17,278 bases of DNA from CAYWGR01 sp964458015 (GCA_964458015.1 CAYWGR010000121.1:1-17278), one strand, 5' to 3'; positions 7,157 to 14,945 are shown, counted from the first letter of the stretch. Numbers and translations: made by a program. The notes: generated by a model from the letters alone, not told the origin.

Positions 7157-9586
7157 CTAACGCTTTTGGATCGTACCCAATTGTTGTCCCAAAGCAACGA
7201 CGGTTCCTTTTTCGACGAGGATTTCGGCCAAGATGCCATCGGCCGGCGACTCGACATTCGAGGTGGCCTTATCGGTTTCTAGTTCGACGACCGCCTCGCC
7301 CAAGCTGACCGGATCACCTACCTTTTTCAACCACGAGACGACCGTGGCCTCGGTGATGATCAAATCCATGTTGGGCACCAAGAGCGGCACGCCGTCCTTG
7401 ATTGCTGAAGTTTTAGCGGTCGCTGACTCGGATTGTACTGGAGCGGAGCTGGGAGCGGCCTTCACTTCAGCCTCTTTTACCGCAACCGGGGCAGGAGCGA
7501 CTTGAGCAGGCTTTTGCCAACCGACAGCTCGCGGTTGAACCGGTGGGCGACCGTCTAGCACAGCGCGGGCCGCACGGACAATCGTTTCGCCGGTGGCGAC
7601 GATGCTGTCTTCCAGCACCGGGCTGAACGGCTGGGAAATCGGCGGAATGTGCATCCGGCCTACCGGTGCATCCAACTCATCGAAGGCTTGCTCCATCAAG
7701 ATCGCGGCAATTTCGGCCCCGATGCCGCACATCGCGTAGGCTTCGTCCACCACGAGGAGTCGGCCGGTCTTCTTCACGCTAGCGAGGATCGTATCGACAT
7801 CCAACGGAACGATCGTTCGCAAGTCGATGACTTCCGCCGAAACGCCTTGCGAGGCCAGAAGCTCGGCAGCGTCCAACGAGCGACGCAACCAGAGACCGCA
7901 GGAGATGATCGTAATATCGGTGCCCTCGCGGACGATATTAGCTTGCCCAAACGGCAAATAATGCTCGCCGACGGGCACGGGCCCCTTGACCGACAGGAGC
8001 GATTTATGCTCGATGAAAACCACGGGATCGTTCGCCCTGAGAGCGGTCTTCATCAACGCTTTGGCATCGGCGGGACAGGACGGAACGACGACGATCAAGC
8101 CGGGGCAATGAGCCCAAACCGGATAGTACATGCCGCTGTGATGGGCGCCGGCTTGTTTAACCGCGCCGCCGCCCGAGCGAATGACCATCGGGGCCGAAGC
8201 CTGGCCGTTGCTCATGTAACGCAATTTCGAGGCTTGCAAAACGATCTGGCCGGCGGCTTCCCAAAGAAAGTCGGTCAGCATCAGGTCGTCGATGGTCCGG
8301 CAGCCCGAGGCCGAGGCGCCGATCGAGGCGCCGGTGAAAGCCAACTCGCAGATCGGCGTGTCGATCATTCGCTCACCGCCGAATTCCTTGAACAAGTTCT
8401 TCGTATGGCCGAAACTGCCGCCTCGGTCGCCGGTTCCTTCGCCGAAATAGATGATGTGCGGATCGCGCCGCATTTCTTCCGCGATGCCATCGCGAACGGC
8501 ATCGAGCCAGCTTAATGTCACGGTTTCCGCCGGCTTAAAGCCTTGGGGATCGTAGTTCAACGGCGGATTGATCGGCTCCGCCCAGGTGTGGTTCATCACG
8601 GTCGCCGGATCGGGCGAAGGCGATTTGAGGGCGAAATCGGCGGCCTCTTGGATTTCGGCCGCCACTTCATCTTCGAGGGCCTTGAGGATTTCTTCCGCGG
8701 CATTGCCCGATTCGAGCAGGAATTTGCGGAAATTGGGGATCGGATCGCGTTTGAACCAGGCGTCCCATTCCTCTTGCGTGCGGCACCAGCCGACGACCGG
8801 GTCGCCTTCCTGATGACCCACTTGGCGATAGGTCAGTGTTTCGATCAGCGTGGGGCCTTCGCCGGCACGAGCCCTGGCCACGGCTTCGCGAGCAGCTTGC
8901 CAAACGGCGACCACGTCATTGCCGTCAACCTGGACGCCGGGAAAACCGTAGGACGCCGCCTTGCTGGCAATATTCAGATTTTTAGTGGACATCCGCAACG
9001 GCGTGGCGGTGGCATAGAGATTGTTTTCGCAGATGAACACGGCCGGCGCGTTCTGAATGCCGGCAAAGTTGAGCGATTCGTGGAAACTGCCGTGATTCGT
9101 GGCGCCATCGCCGAAGAAAGCGACAGCCACCTGATCGGTGCCGCGCGTTTTGGCGCTGATGGCCAAGCCGACGGCCGACGGAATGCCGCCGGCAACCATA
9201 CCGTTGGTTCCAAACAGACCGACCGAGGGCATGAAAACGTGCATCGTACCTCCGCGGCCTCCGTTGCAACCGGTCGCCTTGCCGGCCAATTCGGCCAGAA
9301 GCAGCTTGGGCGGCACGCCCTTGGCCAGCGAATGGCCGTGCCCGCGATGCGTGCTGGTGATCCAGTCGTCTTGCCGCAGATGGGCCATGACGCCGACGCC
9401 TGAGGCTTCTTCACCAATATAAAGGTGGGCGAAACCGGGCAATTCCCGGTTTCGCAACATGGATTGGGTTTTTTTCTCAAACTGGCGAATTAGCACCATC
9501 TGTCGATACAGACGGAGCATTTCCTCCGTGGACGGCTTAACGTCGTTCGCGGGAGCGGAACGAGGAGAAGTGCGATTTTTAGACAC
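7157..9586 (-). CDS. fused E1 alpha-E1 beta-lipoyl protein of a 2-oxoacid/acetoin-type dehydrogenase complex
   Basis: An 809-residue fusion. Residues ~20-335 are a TPP-dependent E1 alpha domain (STHRGHGHSLA; GCNGGRGGTMHV; TPP/Mg site GDGATN at 159-164 running to ENN at 187-189). Residues ~355-678 are an E1 beta transketolase-like domain (GEGTGDRGGSFG; DTPICELAFTG; FIEHKSL; VIDLRTIVPLD). An Ala/Pro/Lys/Glu-rich linker (~680-733) leads to a C-terminal lipoyl domain (734-809) with the lipoylation site ETDKAT, Lys773. The E1 alpha part resembles acetoin dehydrogenase/PDH types. It would decarboxylate or cleave a 2-oxo or diketo substrate and pass the acyl group to its own lipoyl arm. The start is the GTG at 9586 (GGGAAAG 7 nt upstream); the upstream ATG at 9712 lies inside the promoter. 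First gene of the operon with GH127, E2 and SDR. Confidence 0.9.
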   Translation of the reverse strand: MSKNRTSPRSAPANDVKPSTEEMLRLYRQMVLIRQFEKKTQSMLRNRELPGFAHLYIGEEASGVGVMAHLRQDDWITSTHRGHGHSLAKGVPPKLLLAELAGKATGCNGGRGGTMHVFMPSVGLFGTNGMVAGGIPSAVGLAISAKTRGTDQVAVAFFGDGATNHGSFHESLNFAGIQNAPAVFICENNLYATATPLRMSTKNLNIASKAASYGFPGVQVDGNDVVAVWQAAREAVARARAGEGPTLIETLTYRQVGHQEGDPVVGWCRTQEEWDAWFKRDPIPNFRKFLLESGNAAEEILKALEDEVAAEIQEAADFALKSPSPDPATVMNHTWAEPINPPLNYDPQGFKPAETVTLSWLDAVRDGIAEEMRRDPHIIYFGEGTGDRGGSFGHTKNLFKEFGGERMIDTPICELAFTGASIGASASGCRTIDDLMLTDFLWEAAGQIVLQASKLRYMSNGQASAPMVIRSGGGAVKQAGAHHSGMYYPVWAHCPGLIVVVPSCPADAKALMKTALRANDPVVFIEHKSLLSVKGPVPVGEHYLPFGQANIVREGTDITIISCGLWLRRSLDAAELLASQGVSAEVIDLRTIVPLDVDTILASVKKTGRLLVVDEAYAMCGIGAEIAAILMEQAFDELDAPVGRMHIPPISQPFSPVLEDSIVATGETIVRAARAVLDGRPPVQPRAVGWQKPAQVAPAPVAVKEAEVKAAPSSAPVQSESATAKTSAIKDGVPLLVPNMDLIITEATVVSWLKKVGDPVSLGEAVVELETDKATSNVESPADGILAEILVEKGTVVALGQQLGTIQKR

Positions 9587-9629
9587 GTTAATTCTTTCCC
9601 AAAATAAAGACGGTCGTTGTTTCGATACC

Positions 9630-9644
9630 GGAAACGCTTTTTCC
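9630..9644. promoter_or_regulatory. possible LacI/CRE-like operator in the E1 leader
   Basis: GGAAACGCTTTTTCC has 5-bp inverted arms (GGAAA/TTTCC) around a CG-containing centre, a shape seen in LacI-family operators. It lies 44-58 nt upstream of the GTG start and downstream of the predicted transcription start, where a bound protein could act as a roadblock. It is short and the assignment is weak. Confidence 0.2.
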
Positions 9645-9697
9645 AGCGGCTTTTGCGGTTCTGGCAAAACTGCCTCTTGCGAACCGGCTCGATTTAC

Positions 9698-9708
9698 ATT
9701 ATCATAAT
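9698..9708. promoter_or_regulatory. palindromic operator candidate over the divergent -10 region
   Basis: ATTAT-C-ATAAT is a perfect 11-bp palindrome that covers the minus-strand -10 (GATAAT). Its right half also holds CATAAT (9703-9708), a possible -10 for the GntR gene on the plus strand, although no well-spaced -35 was found for it. A regulator bound here would block the E1 operon and possibly its own gene. The neighbouring FadR-type protein is the natural candidate. Confidence 0.4.
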
Positions 9709-9725
9709 ACAATTAGCTTTGTCAA
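9698..9725 (-). promoter_or_regulatory. strong predicted sigma70 promoter of the E1-GH127-E2-SDR operon
   Basis: On the minus strand a perfect -35 TTGACA (9720-9725) is followed after 16 bp by GATAAT (9698-9703), a 5/6 match to the -10 consensus. Transcription would start near 9690 and give a leader of ~100 nt before the GTG at 9586. Because the promoter covers the ATG at 9712, that ATG cannot begin the E1 protein made from this transcript. Confidence 0.65.
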
Positions 9726-9746
9726 GTAACTGGGGGGAAACATCCG

Positions 9747-10493
9747 GTGGAAGAGAAGAAAAAAATCGTTCGCAGCCGTTCGCCCAAGCTTCGTCGCAAG
9801 CGATTGAGCGAGGAACTGACAACGCAGCTTCGCAAACACATTATCGAGAAGGGGCTCAAGCCGGGCGACCCCCTGCTGACCGAGCAGGAGATGGTCGAGC
9901 GATTCGGGGTGAGCCGCTCCGTCGTGCGCGAAGCCACTAAGGCCCTCGACTTCTTGGGCATCATCGACGCCGTGCCGCGCCGAGGCATGGTTTTGGATGA
10001 ATTCGATTTCGATCGCGTCAGCGAGTATTTCGGATTCCATTTCGCCATGAGCGACTATCCTCGCGAGAAAATCTTGAAAGCGCGGGCAGTCATCGAGACA
10101 GGCGCGCTTTACTATACCATGGAAACGATCAAGAACGATCCCAAGATCTACGACAGTTTGCGAAGTTTGGCCGAAGAAGCCCCCGACTCCGATCAGGCCA
10201 CGGAGCAGTGGATCGATTATGACATTGCTTTCCATCGTGGACTGGTCGATGCCAGCGACATTACCCCGTTGGCGTCGTTTTGCGATCTTTTACAGGCTTT
10301 TTTCAAGAAATACCGCGATCGCATGGTCGTGGGAAATTTTCGAGGAGGCCAGAAACAGCATCTTCAAATCGTCGATGCTTTGCGCGACGGGAAGTTGGAC
10401 GTGGCGATCGACTTGTTGCGATGCCACTTGAGTTGGTACGAAGAAAAAGAAACGCCTCCCGCCAAACGGCGTGCAACTACCAAGCACGGTTAG
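9747..10493 (+). CDS. GntR/FadR-subfamily transcriptional regulator
   Basis: 248 residues: a basic N-terminus, a winged HTH (residues ~18-85; LTEQEMVERFGVSRSVVREA is the recognition region, followed by the PRRGMVL wing) and a C-terminal FCD effector domain (~105-235). The usual FCD metal/ligand residues appear as Asp159-x3-His163 (DIAFH), His205 (QKQH) and His227 (RCHLSW). Such proteins sense sugar acids or other carboxylates. The GTG start is supported by a GGGGGGA stretch 8 nt upstream and by the HTH beginning soon after. It is divergent from the E1 operon and co-directional with the GH36, transporter and kinase genes, 58 bp ahead of the GH36 start, so it is well placed to control both arms. 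The effector is unknown. Confidence 0.92.
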   Translation: MEEKKKIVRSRSPKLRRKRLSEELTTQLRKHIIEKGLKPGDPLLTEQEMVERFGVSRSVVREATKALDFLGIIDAVPRRGMVLDEFDFDRVSEYFGFHFAMSDYPREKILKARAVIETGALYYTMETIKNDPKIYDSLRSLAEEAPDSDQATEQWIDYDIAFHRGLVDASDITPLASFCDLLQAFFKKYRDRMVVGNFRGGQKQHLQIVDALRDGKLDVAIDLLRCHLSWYEEKETPPAKRRATTKHG

Positions 10494-10539
10494 GTTGTTT
10501 TACCCGCTCGTTCGTCACGCGGATCGGCCGCCTTACAAC

Positions 10540-10545
10540 AGGAGA
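10540..10545 (+). promoter_or_regulatory. ribosome binding site deciding the GH36 start
   Basis: AGGAGA sits 6 nt upstream of the ATG at 10552. The upstream in-frame ATG at 10471 lies inside the GntR gene and would put 27 non-conserved residues ahead of a clear signal peptide, so 10552 is preferred. Confidence 0.75.
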
Positions 10546-10551
10546 CTACCG

Positions 10552-12618
10552 ATGCGATTGCGAATTATTGTCACGACTCTCATGCTTCTTGGTTTTACGT
10601 TGTCTGGCGTTGCCGGGGCCGTGTCGCCAACTCCGGCCGAAATGGCCGCGGTACGGCAATGGACAGCCGCCCATTTTGAAACCCCAGGGCCGCTATTCTC
10701 ATTCACCTACGATGGGAAACCAGCGGCCGAAGCGATGAAAACGTGGGAGTTGAAGCGTGAAAGCCGTGAGTTGGATGCAAAGCGAACCGAACGCACGCTC
10801 ACTTACACCGATCCCAAGACCGGCTTGGTGCTGCGGTGCGTCGGCATCGAGTATCGCGACTTTCCTGCCGTCGAATGGACGCTCTACTTCATAAATACCA
10901 GCGGCAAAGACACGCCGATTCTGGCCGACATCAAAGCCATTGATAGCGGCGTTCCATTAACGCGTGACAAGCAAGCGGTCGTGCATCATGCCTTGGGCAG
11001 TGAATGCCGTTTCGATGATTTCGCTCCACGGCTTACGCCGCTAGGCCCCAATGCCGATGTGCCGCAGTCGCCTTGGATTGGAGAAGGCAATCCACTGCAT
11101 CTGCAATCCTACTCGGGGCGTTCGTCGTGCGGAACGTTGCCGTTCTTCAACATCGACGCCGGTACGCAGGGCGTGGTTGGGGCCATCGGCTGGACAGGCG
11201 ATTGGGCCGCCGATATTTTCCGAACCGACGGCGACGTGCGGATGCGGGCAGGCATGGTTCGCACGCATTTGAAGCTTCTGCCGGGGGAAGAGATTCGCTC
11301 GCCGAAGATTGTGCTGCTGTTCTGGGGCGGAGAACGCCTGCGGGGGCACAATCTGCTGCGTCAATTCATCTTGGCACATCATGCGCCGCACAAAGACGAT
11401 AAGCCTGCCCGCGTTCCGGTAAGCTTGGCCACGTGGGGCGGCAACTTTGCGCAAAAGCACATCGAACATGGAAAATGGTGGAAAGACAACAATCTACCGT
11501 TGGATTTCCTATGGGTGGATGCCGGTTGGTTTGGCAAGGATGAAGCCAAAGTTGGCGCAAATGTGTTTAATAGCAACTGGGGTGCGTTGGTCGGCGACTG
11601 GTTCCCGAATCCCGGATATTTTCCCCAGGGGCTAGGCCCGGTCGGCAAAGCACTGAAAGACATGGGCATGGGCTTCCTGCTTTGGTTGGAACCCGAGCGC
11701 GTGTTTCAGGGAACGTCGTGGACCCGCGAGCATCCAGAGTTCCTGCTTGGGCCGATCGGTCCCAATTATCTTTTTAATCTCGGCAATCCGGCAGCGCGGC
11801 AAGCGTTGACCGATCATCTGGTGAAACTGGTCAACGACGGCAATATCTCGTGCTATCGGCAGGATTTCAACTTCGACCCGCGCCCCTATTGGGATAAGGC
11901 CGACGCACCTGATCGCGTGGGCATTGCCGAAATCCGGCACATCACGGGCCTGTACCAAATGTGGGATGATCTATTGGCACGGTGTCCAGGCCTGTTGATC
12001 GACAACTGTTCGAGCGGCGGTCGGCGGATCGATATCGAAACCATATCTCGCAGCATTCCGCTTTGGCGCAGCGATTTACAGTGTTTTCCGGGGTTTAGCC
12101 TTGCCGCCATGCAAAATCAAACCTACGGCTTGGGCCTTTGGACGCCTTTGAGCGCCGGCGCTTTTGAGCGAGAGGACACCTATGCCTTCCGCAGCGCGAT
12201 CGGGCCCGGCATGGATCTGCTTATGTATGAGTTCGAGAAAGACACCTCGAAGCATTTTTCGATTCCTTGGCTCCGAAAAATGCTCACCGAGTTGAACCAA
12301 GTGCGAGACTTGTTCTACGGCGATTTCTATCCTCTTACGTCCTACGCGGCTTCGGACGATGTTTGGACCGTCTGGCAGTTCGACCGGCCCGACATGAACG
12401 CCGGCGCGGTGTTTGCCTTTCGACGCGCGGGCAGCCCGTTTGCCGAGGCTCGTTTCAACTTGAAGGGCTTGGACCCGAACGCCGTTTACACATTAACGAA
12501 TTTCGACGTTGCCGGTTCCACCGAAACGACCGGCCGAGAGTTACTCGAACGCGGGCTTTCGATCACGGTCAAGGATCGACCGGCCGCCGTGGTGATTACG
12601 TATCAGAAGAAACCTTGA
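10552..12618 (+). CDS. secreted GH36-type alpha-galactosidase (melibiase)
   Basis: 688 residues beginning with a signal peptide (MRLRIIVTTLMLLGFTLSGV, probable cleavage after AGA). A beta-rich N-terminal domain (~25-280) precedes a clan GH-D TIM barrel and a C-terminal beta domain. Barrel landmarks are DFLWVDAGWFG, GFLLWLEPERV, the nucleophile Asp438 in CYRQDFN, and the acid/base Asp494 in DNCSSGGRRID. These retaining enzymes cleave terminal alpha-galactosyl (sometimes alpha-N-acetylgalactosaminyl or other) residues from oligosaccharides and plant glycans. Both catalytic Asp residues are present, so activity is expected. It follows the GntR gene by 58 bp and precedes the RhaT-like permease gene by 29 bp, which suggests that a released sugar is imported by that permease. 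Confidence 0.9.
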   Translation: MRLRIIVTTLMLLGFTLSGVAGAVSPTPAEMAAVRQWTAAHFETPGPLFSFTYDGKPAAEAMKTWELKRESRELDAKRTERTLTYTDPKTGLVLRCVGIEYRDFPAVEWTLYFINTSGKDTPILADIKAIDSGVPLTRDKQAVVHHALGSECRFDDFAPRLTPLGPNADVPQSPWIGEGNPLHLQSYSGRSSCGTLPFFNIDAGTQGVVGAIGWTGDWAADIFRTDGDVRMRAGMVRTHLKLLPGEEIRSPKIVLLFWGGERLRGHNLLRQFILAHHAPHKDDKPARVPVSLATWGGNFAQKHIEHGKWWKDNNLPLDFLWVDAGWFGKDEAKVGANVFNSNWGALVGDWFPNPGYFPQGLGPVGKALKDMGMGFLLWLEPERVFQGTSWTREHPEFLLGPIGPNYLFNLGNPAARQALTDHLVKLVNDGNISCYRQDFNFDPRPYWDKADAPDRVGIAEIRHITGLYQMWDDLLARCPGLLIDNCSSGGRRIDIETISRSIPLWRSDLQCFPGFSLAAMQNQTYGLGLWTPLSAGAFEREDTYAFRSAIGPGMDLLMYEFEKDTSKHFSIPWLRKMLTELNQVRDLFYGDFYPLTSYAASDDVWTVWQFDRPDMNAGAVFAFRRAGSPFAEARFNLKGLDPNAVYTLTNFDVAGSTETTGRELLERGLSITVKDRPAAVVITYQKKP

Positions 12619-12647
12619 TTCCGACCAGATAAAGCAGGAGCACGACT

Positions 12648-13880
12648 ATGGAAATGGCGTTGGGCATTCTTGTAGTGGCCGTGGCTGGGTTAACCATGGG
12701 CAGTGGCGTTTGGCCCATGAAATTGATGCGCAAATTTCAATTCGAGCATTGGTGGTTCGTCGGAATGCTCATTGGACTGATCATTTTACCCTGGGCTATC
12801 ACCATTGCGGCATTTCCACGGGCGTTTGAAGCATACCGCGAGGTGCCGGTCTCGGTTTTGATTACCTCGAATGCTTTTTCGATTAGCTGGGGCATCGCCA
12901 ACGTGCTGTTCGCCTTGTGTGCGATGCGGATCGGCGTGGCGCTGACGATGGCGGTTTTAACGGGGCTAGGCGTTTCGGTGGCTTCGATCATGCCGTTGAT
13001 CTTCAAAGGCTCCGGATTGTTCAAGGATGCTCCCAACCTCACTTCGCCCGCCGGTTTGACCATCTTGGGCGGTATTGCGGTGATGTTGGTCGGTGTGGCG
13101 TTGGCCTCGTTGGCAGGTTTTGGACGGGATCGTGAACTCAAAAAACTCGAACAAACCTCGGGCAATTTTCTGGCCGGGTTGCTCATGGCGATCGTCGCCG
13201 GCGTCACTTCGGCGGGCATTATGCTGGCCTTCGTCTACAGCCAAGGCCCCATCGTAGCGCGGGTTAGCACGGTGGAAATCGGCAAAACCATGAAACTCAC
13301 CGTGGATGACAACAAAGCTCTTAGCCGCGAGTATTCGGTGGCCCAGGATGGCACGATCGCCATTAACGACAAGATTGGGGCGATCAAGGTCGCAGGTCTT
13401 ACCGCGAAGGAAGCTGGCGACCTTGTTGCCAAAAAACTGGGCGTCGCTCAGACGGAAGCCGATCCCAAAGTGACCGTGGATGCCCAAAACATTCTGGCCA
13501 TCCTTCCGGTCCAGGCCGTCGGACTTTTAGGTGGCGCTCTGATCAACGTTCTATATCCCGCTTGGCTGATGACGCGACGCAAAAACTGGAGCGTTCTGGC
13601 TGAAAGCAGCAAGGAATTGGCTCTGGCCTCGATCATCGGCTTGCAAATGTGCGTGGCCGTGGCATTGGCCAACAAAGGCATGTTGCTCTTAGGTGCCTTG
13701 GGCGCTTCCGTGGGCGCCGGCATCCAACAAGCCATGCAAATGGTCGGCGGACAAGGGCTCGGCTTCATCAGCGGCGAATGGCGCGGCGTTTACGGCGCGC
13801 CTCGACGGCAAATGTACGCAGCCATCGTTCTGTTGATCGTGGCTGCGATTATCATGGCCTATAGCAATACGTTGAAATGA
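12648..13880 (+). CDS. rhaT: RhaT-family sugar:proton symporter with an inserted Poly_export-like domain
   Basis: 410 residues, about 65 longer than E. coli RhaT (344 aa). About ten membrane segments are visible, with RhaT landmarks such as LIGLIILPWAI near residue 41 and SISWGIANVLFALCAMRIG near 78. Between segments 6 and 7 (residues ~205-278) is a hydrophilic insert that reads like a Poly_export/Wza N-terminal domain: start TVEIGKTMKLTVDDN, then YSVAQDGTIAIN, IKVAGLTAKEAGDLVAKKL and DPKVTVDA. Positive residues in the other loops (MKLMRKF, GRDRELKK, TRRKNW, APRRQ) place this loop in the periplasm, with both termini also outside. RhaT imports L-rhamnose with a proton; the substrate here may differ. 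AGGAG lies 7 nt upstream of the ATG. The stop overlaps the kinase start (ATGA). Confidence 0.85.
   Translation: MEMALGILVVAVAGLTMGSGVWPMKLMRKFQFEHWWFVGMLIGLIILPWAITIAAFPRAFEAYREVPVSVLITSNAFSISWGIANVLFALCAMRIGVALTMAVLTGLGVSVASIMPLIFKGSGLFKDAPNLTSPAGLTILGGIAVMLVGVALASLAGFGRDRELKKLEQTSGNFLAGLLMAIVAGVTSAGIMLAFVYSQGPIVARVSTVEIGKTMKLTVDDNKALSREYSVAQDGTIAINDKIGAIKVAGLTAKEAGDLVAKKLGVAQTEADPKVTVDAQNILAILPVQAVGLLGGALINVLYPAWLMTRRKNWSVLAESSKELALASIIGLQMCVAVALANKGMLLLGALGASVGAGIQQAMQMVGGQGLGFISGEWRGVYGAPRRQMYAAIVLLIVAAIIMAYSNTLK
13260..13481 (+). other. domain insert: Poly_export-like segment within the permease
   Basis: Encodes permease residues ~205-278. The order of features matches the Poly_export family: a short strand with a degenerate GDxLxItV-type motif, a YSVAQDGTIAIN strand-turn-strand (family pattern YxVxxDGxIxLP), a KVAGLTAKEA helix start, and a final DPKVTVDA strand. 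It joins the permease in frame with no stop or codon-usage break that I can see, so it is a genuine domain insertion and not a sequencing artefact. Confidence 0.75.
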
Positions 13881-14887
13881 AGAAAGTCGTTGCATTTGGC
13901 GAATTGCTGCTCAGCTTGAGCGTCGAAGGGCACGGCCGTTTGACGCAGGCGGAGACATTCCGCGCTCGGTACACCGGCGCGGAAGCCAATTCGGCCGTGT
14001 CCTTGGCCCAGTTCGGCGTCGAGGCCTTCGTGGTTTCCAAAGTACCCTCACACGATATCGGCCAGGCTTGTATCAACATGTTGCGACGGTTCGGCGTTCG
14101 AACGGATTACATCGTGCGCGGCGGCGACCGGTTAGGCGTGCTGTATATGGAGGCCGGCGCGTCGCAACGGTCAACTAAAGTGATCTACGACCGCGCGCCG
14201 AGCAGTTTTCGCCAAGTGGCGCCCAACGACTTCGATTGGGACGCGATTCTCTCCGGCAAAGATTGGTTCCATTTCTCCGGCACGGCCCCCGCGTTGGGGC
14301 CGGCGGTTGTCGAAACGCTAAAAGCCGGGCTGGCCACGGCCAAGCGGTTGGGGCTTACCGTCAGTTGCGATTGCAACTACCGCGGCAAGCTTTGGAGTAT
14401 GGAAGAGGCGGGCCGCGTCTTGACGCCGCTCTTAGAACAGGCCGACGTGCTGATTTGCGGAAAGGATGATCCGCAGCGGATCTTCGGTATTTTGCCCGAG
14501 CGCAAAGGGCTCTCCGATGCCAAACTTCACGAGCATCTGGCGGAAATGTCGCGGAAGCAATTTGGTTTGAAGAGTATCGCCATGACGTTCCGCGAACCAT
14601 TTTCGGCCTCGGTAAATGGTTATGCTGCGATGTTGTGCGGTGAAGAAGGAATTTATCGCAGCCATCGCTATGAAATCCAAATCGTCGATCGCGTCGGCAC
14701 GGGCGATGCCTTCGCCGCTGGCTTGATTTTCGGTTTGATCTCGGACTACGAACCGCAGCACACGATCGACTTTGCCGCGGCCGCGGCGTGTTTGAAGCAT
14801 TCGATACCTGGCGATTTTAATTTAGCCACGCGAGAAGAAGTGGAACAACTGCTGGCCGGCGATTCGGCGGGCCGAGTGCAACGATAA
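13877..14887 (+). CDS. PfkB-family sugar kinase, 2-keto-3-deoxygluconate kinase-like
   Basis: 336 residues of the ribokinase/PfkB family. Visible: N-terminal GELLLSLSVEGHG, substrate-binding GAEANSAVSLAQFG (34-47), DCNYRGKLW (165-173; close to the D-x-N-x-R-x-x-LW stretch typical of 2-dehydro-3-deoxygluconate kinases), and the catalytic anion-hole motif DRVGTGDAFAAG with Asp277. The usual NxxE motif position reads CGKDDPQ, an unusual variant. It would phosphorylate a sugar or keto-deoxy sugar acid with ATP in the cytoplasm; KDG kinase is the best guess but fructokinase-like substrates are possible. Its ATG overlaps the permease stop codon (ATGA, 13877-13880) and no ribosome binding site is obvious, so translation is probably coupled to the permease. 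Confidence 0.87.
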   Translation: MKKVVAFGELLLSLSVEGHGRLTQAETFRARYTGAEANSAVSLAQFGVEAFVVSKVPSHDIGQACINMLRRFGVRTDYIVRGGDRLGVLYMEAGASQRSTKVIYDRAPSSFRQVAPNDFDWDAILSGKDWFHFSGTAPALGPAVVETLKAGLATAKRLGLTVSCDCNYRGKLWSMEEAGRVLTPLLEQADVLICGKDDPQRIFGILPERKGLSDAKLHEHLAEMSRKQFGLKSIAMTFREPFSASVNGYAAMLCGEEGIYRSHRYEIQIVDRVGTGDAFAAGLIFGLISDYEPQHTIDFAAAAACLKHSIPGDFNLATREEVEQLLAGDSAGRVQR

Positions 14888-14931
14888 CAATGTTTTTTAT
14901 TTCTTACCATTAATTCAAGTGCGATTCCACG

Positions 14932-14937
14932 AAGGAG
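14932..14937 (+). promoter_or_regulatory. ribosome binding site deciding the hydroxyacid dehydrogenase start
   Basis: AAGGAG lies 8 nt upstream of the ATG at 14946. The in-frame ATG at 14919 precedes this site and would add nine residues that do not belong to the conserved N-terminal strand of the family. Confidence 0.75.
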
Positions 14938-14945
14938 TTGATTCA

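Noticed and set aside
7144..7257. Extending the GH127 protein upstream to 7257
   Set aside because: The extension overlaps the end of the lipoyl domain gene and would bury a clear signal peptide 38 residues inside the protein.
7649..9403. Two long plus-strand frames (7649-8515 and 8543-9403) opposite the E1 fusion
   Set aside because: Both are antisense shadows of an intact, motif-complete E1 protein; their composition is His/Arg/Asp-rich and family-free.
9587..9712. Upstream ATG at 9712 as start of the E1 fusion
   Set aside because: It lies within the predicted -10/-35 region of the operon, and the extra 42 residues are not conserved-looking; the GTG at 9586 has a well-placed ribosome binding site.
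10471..10551. Upstream start of the GH36 protein at 10471
   Set aside because: It overlaps the GntR coding end and places non-conserved residues before a clear signal peptide; the ATG at 10552 has AGGAGA at ideal spacing.
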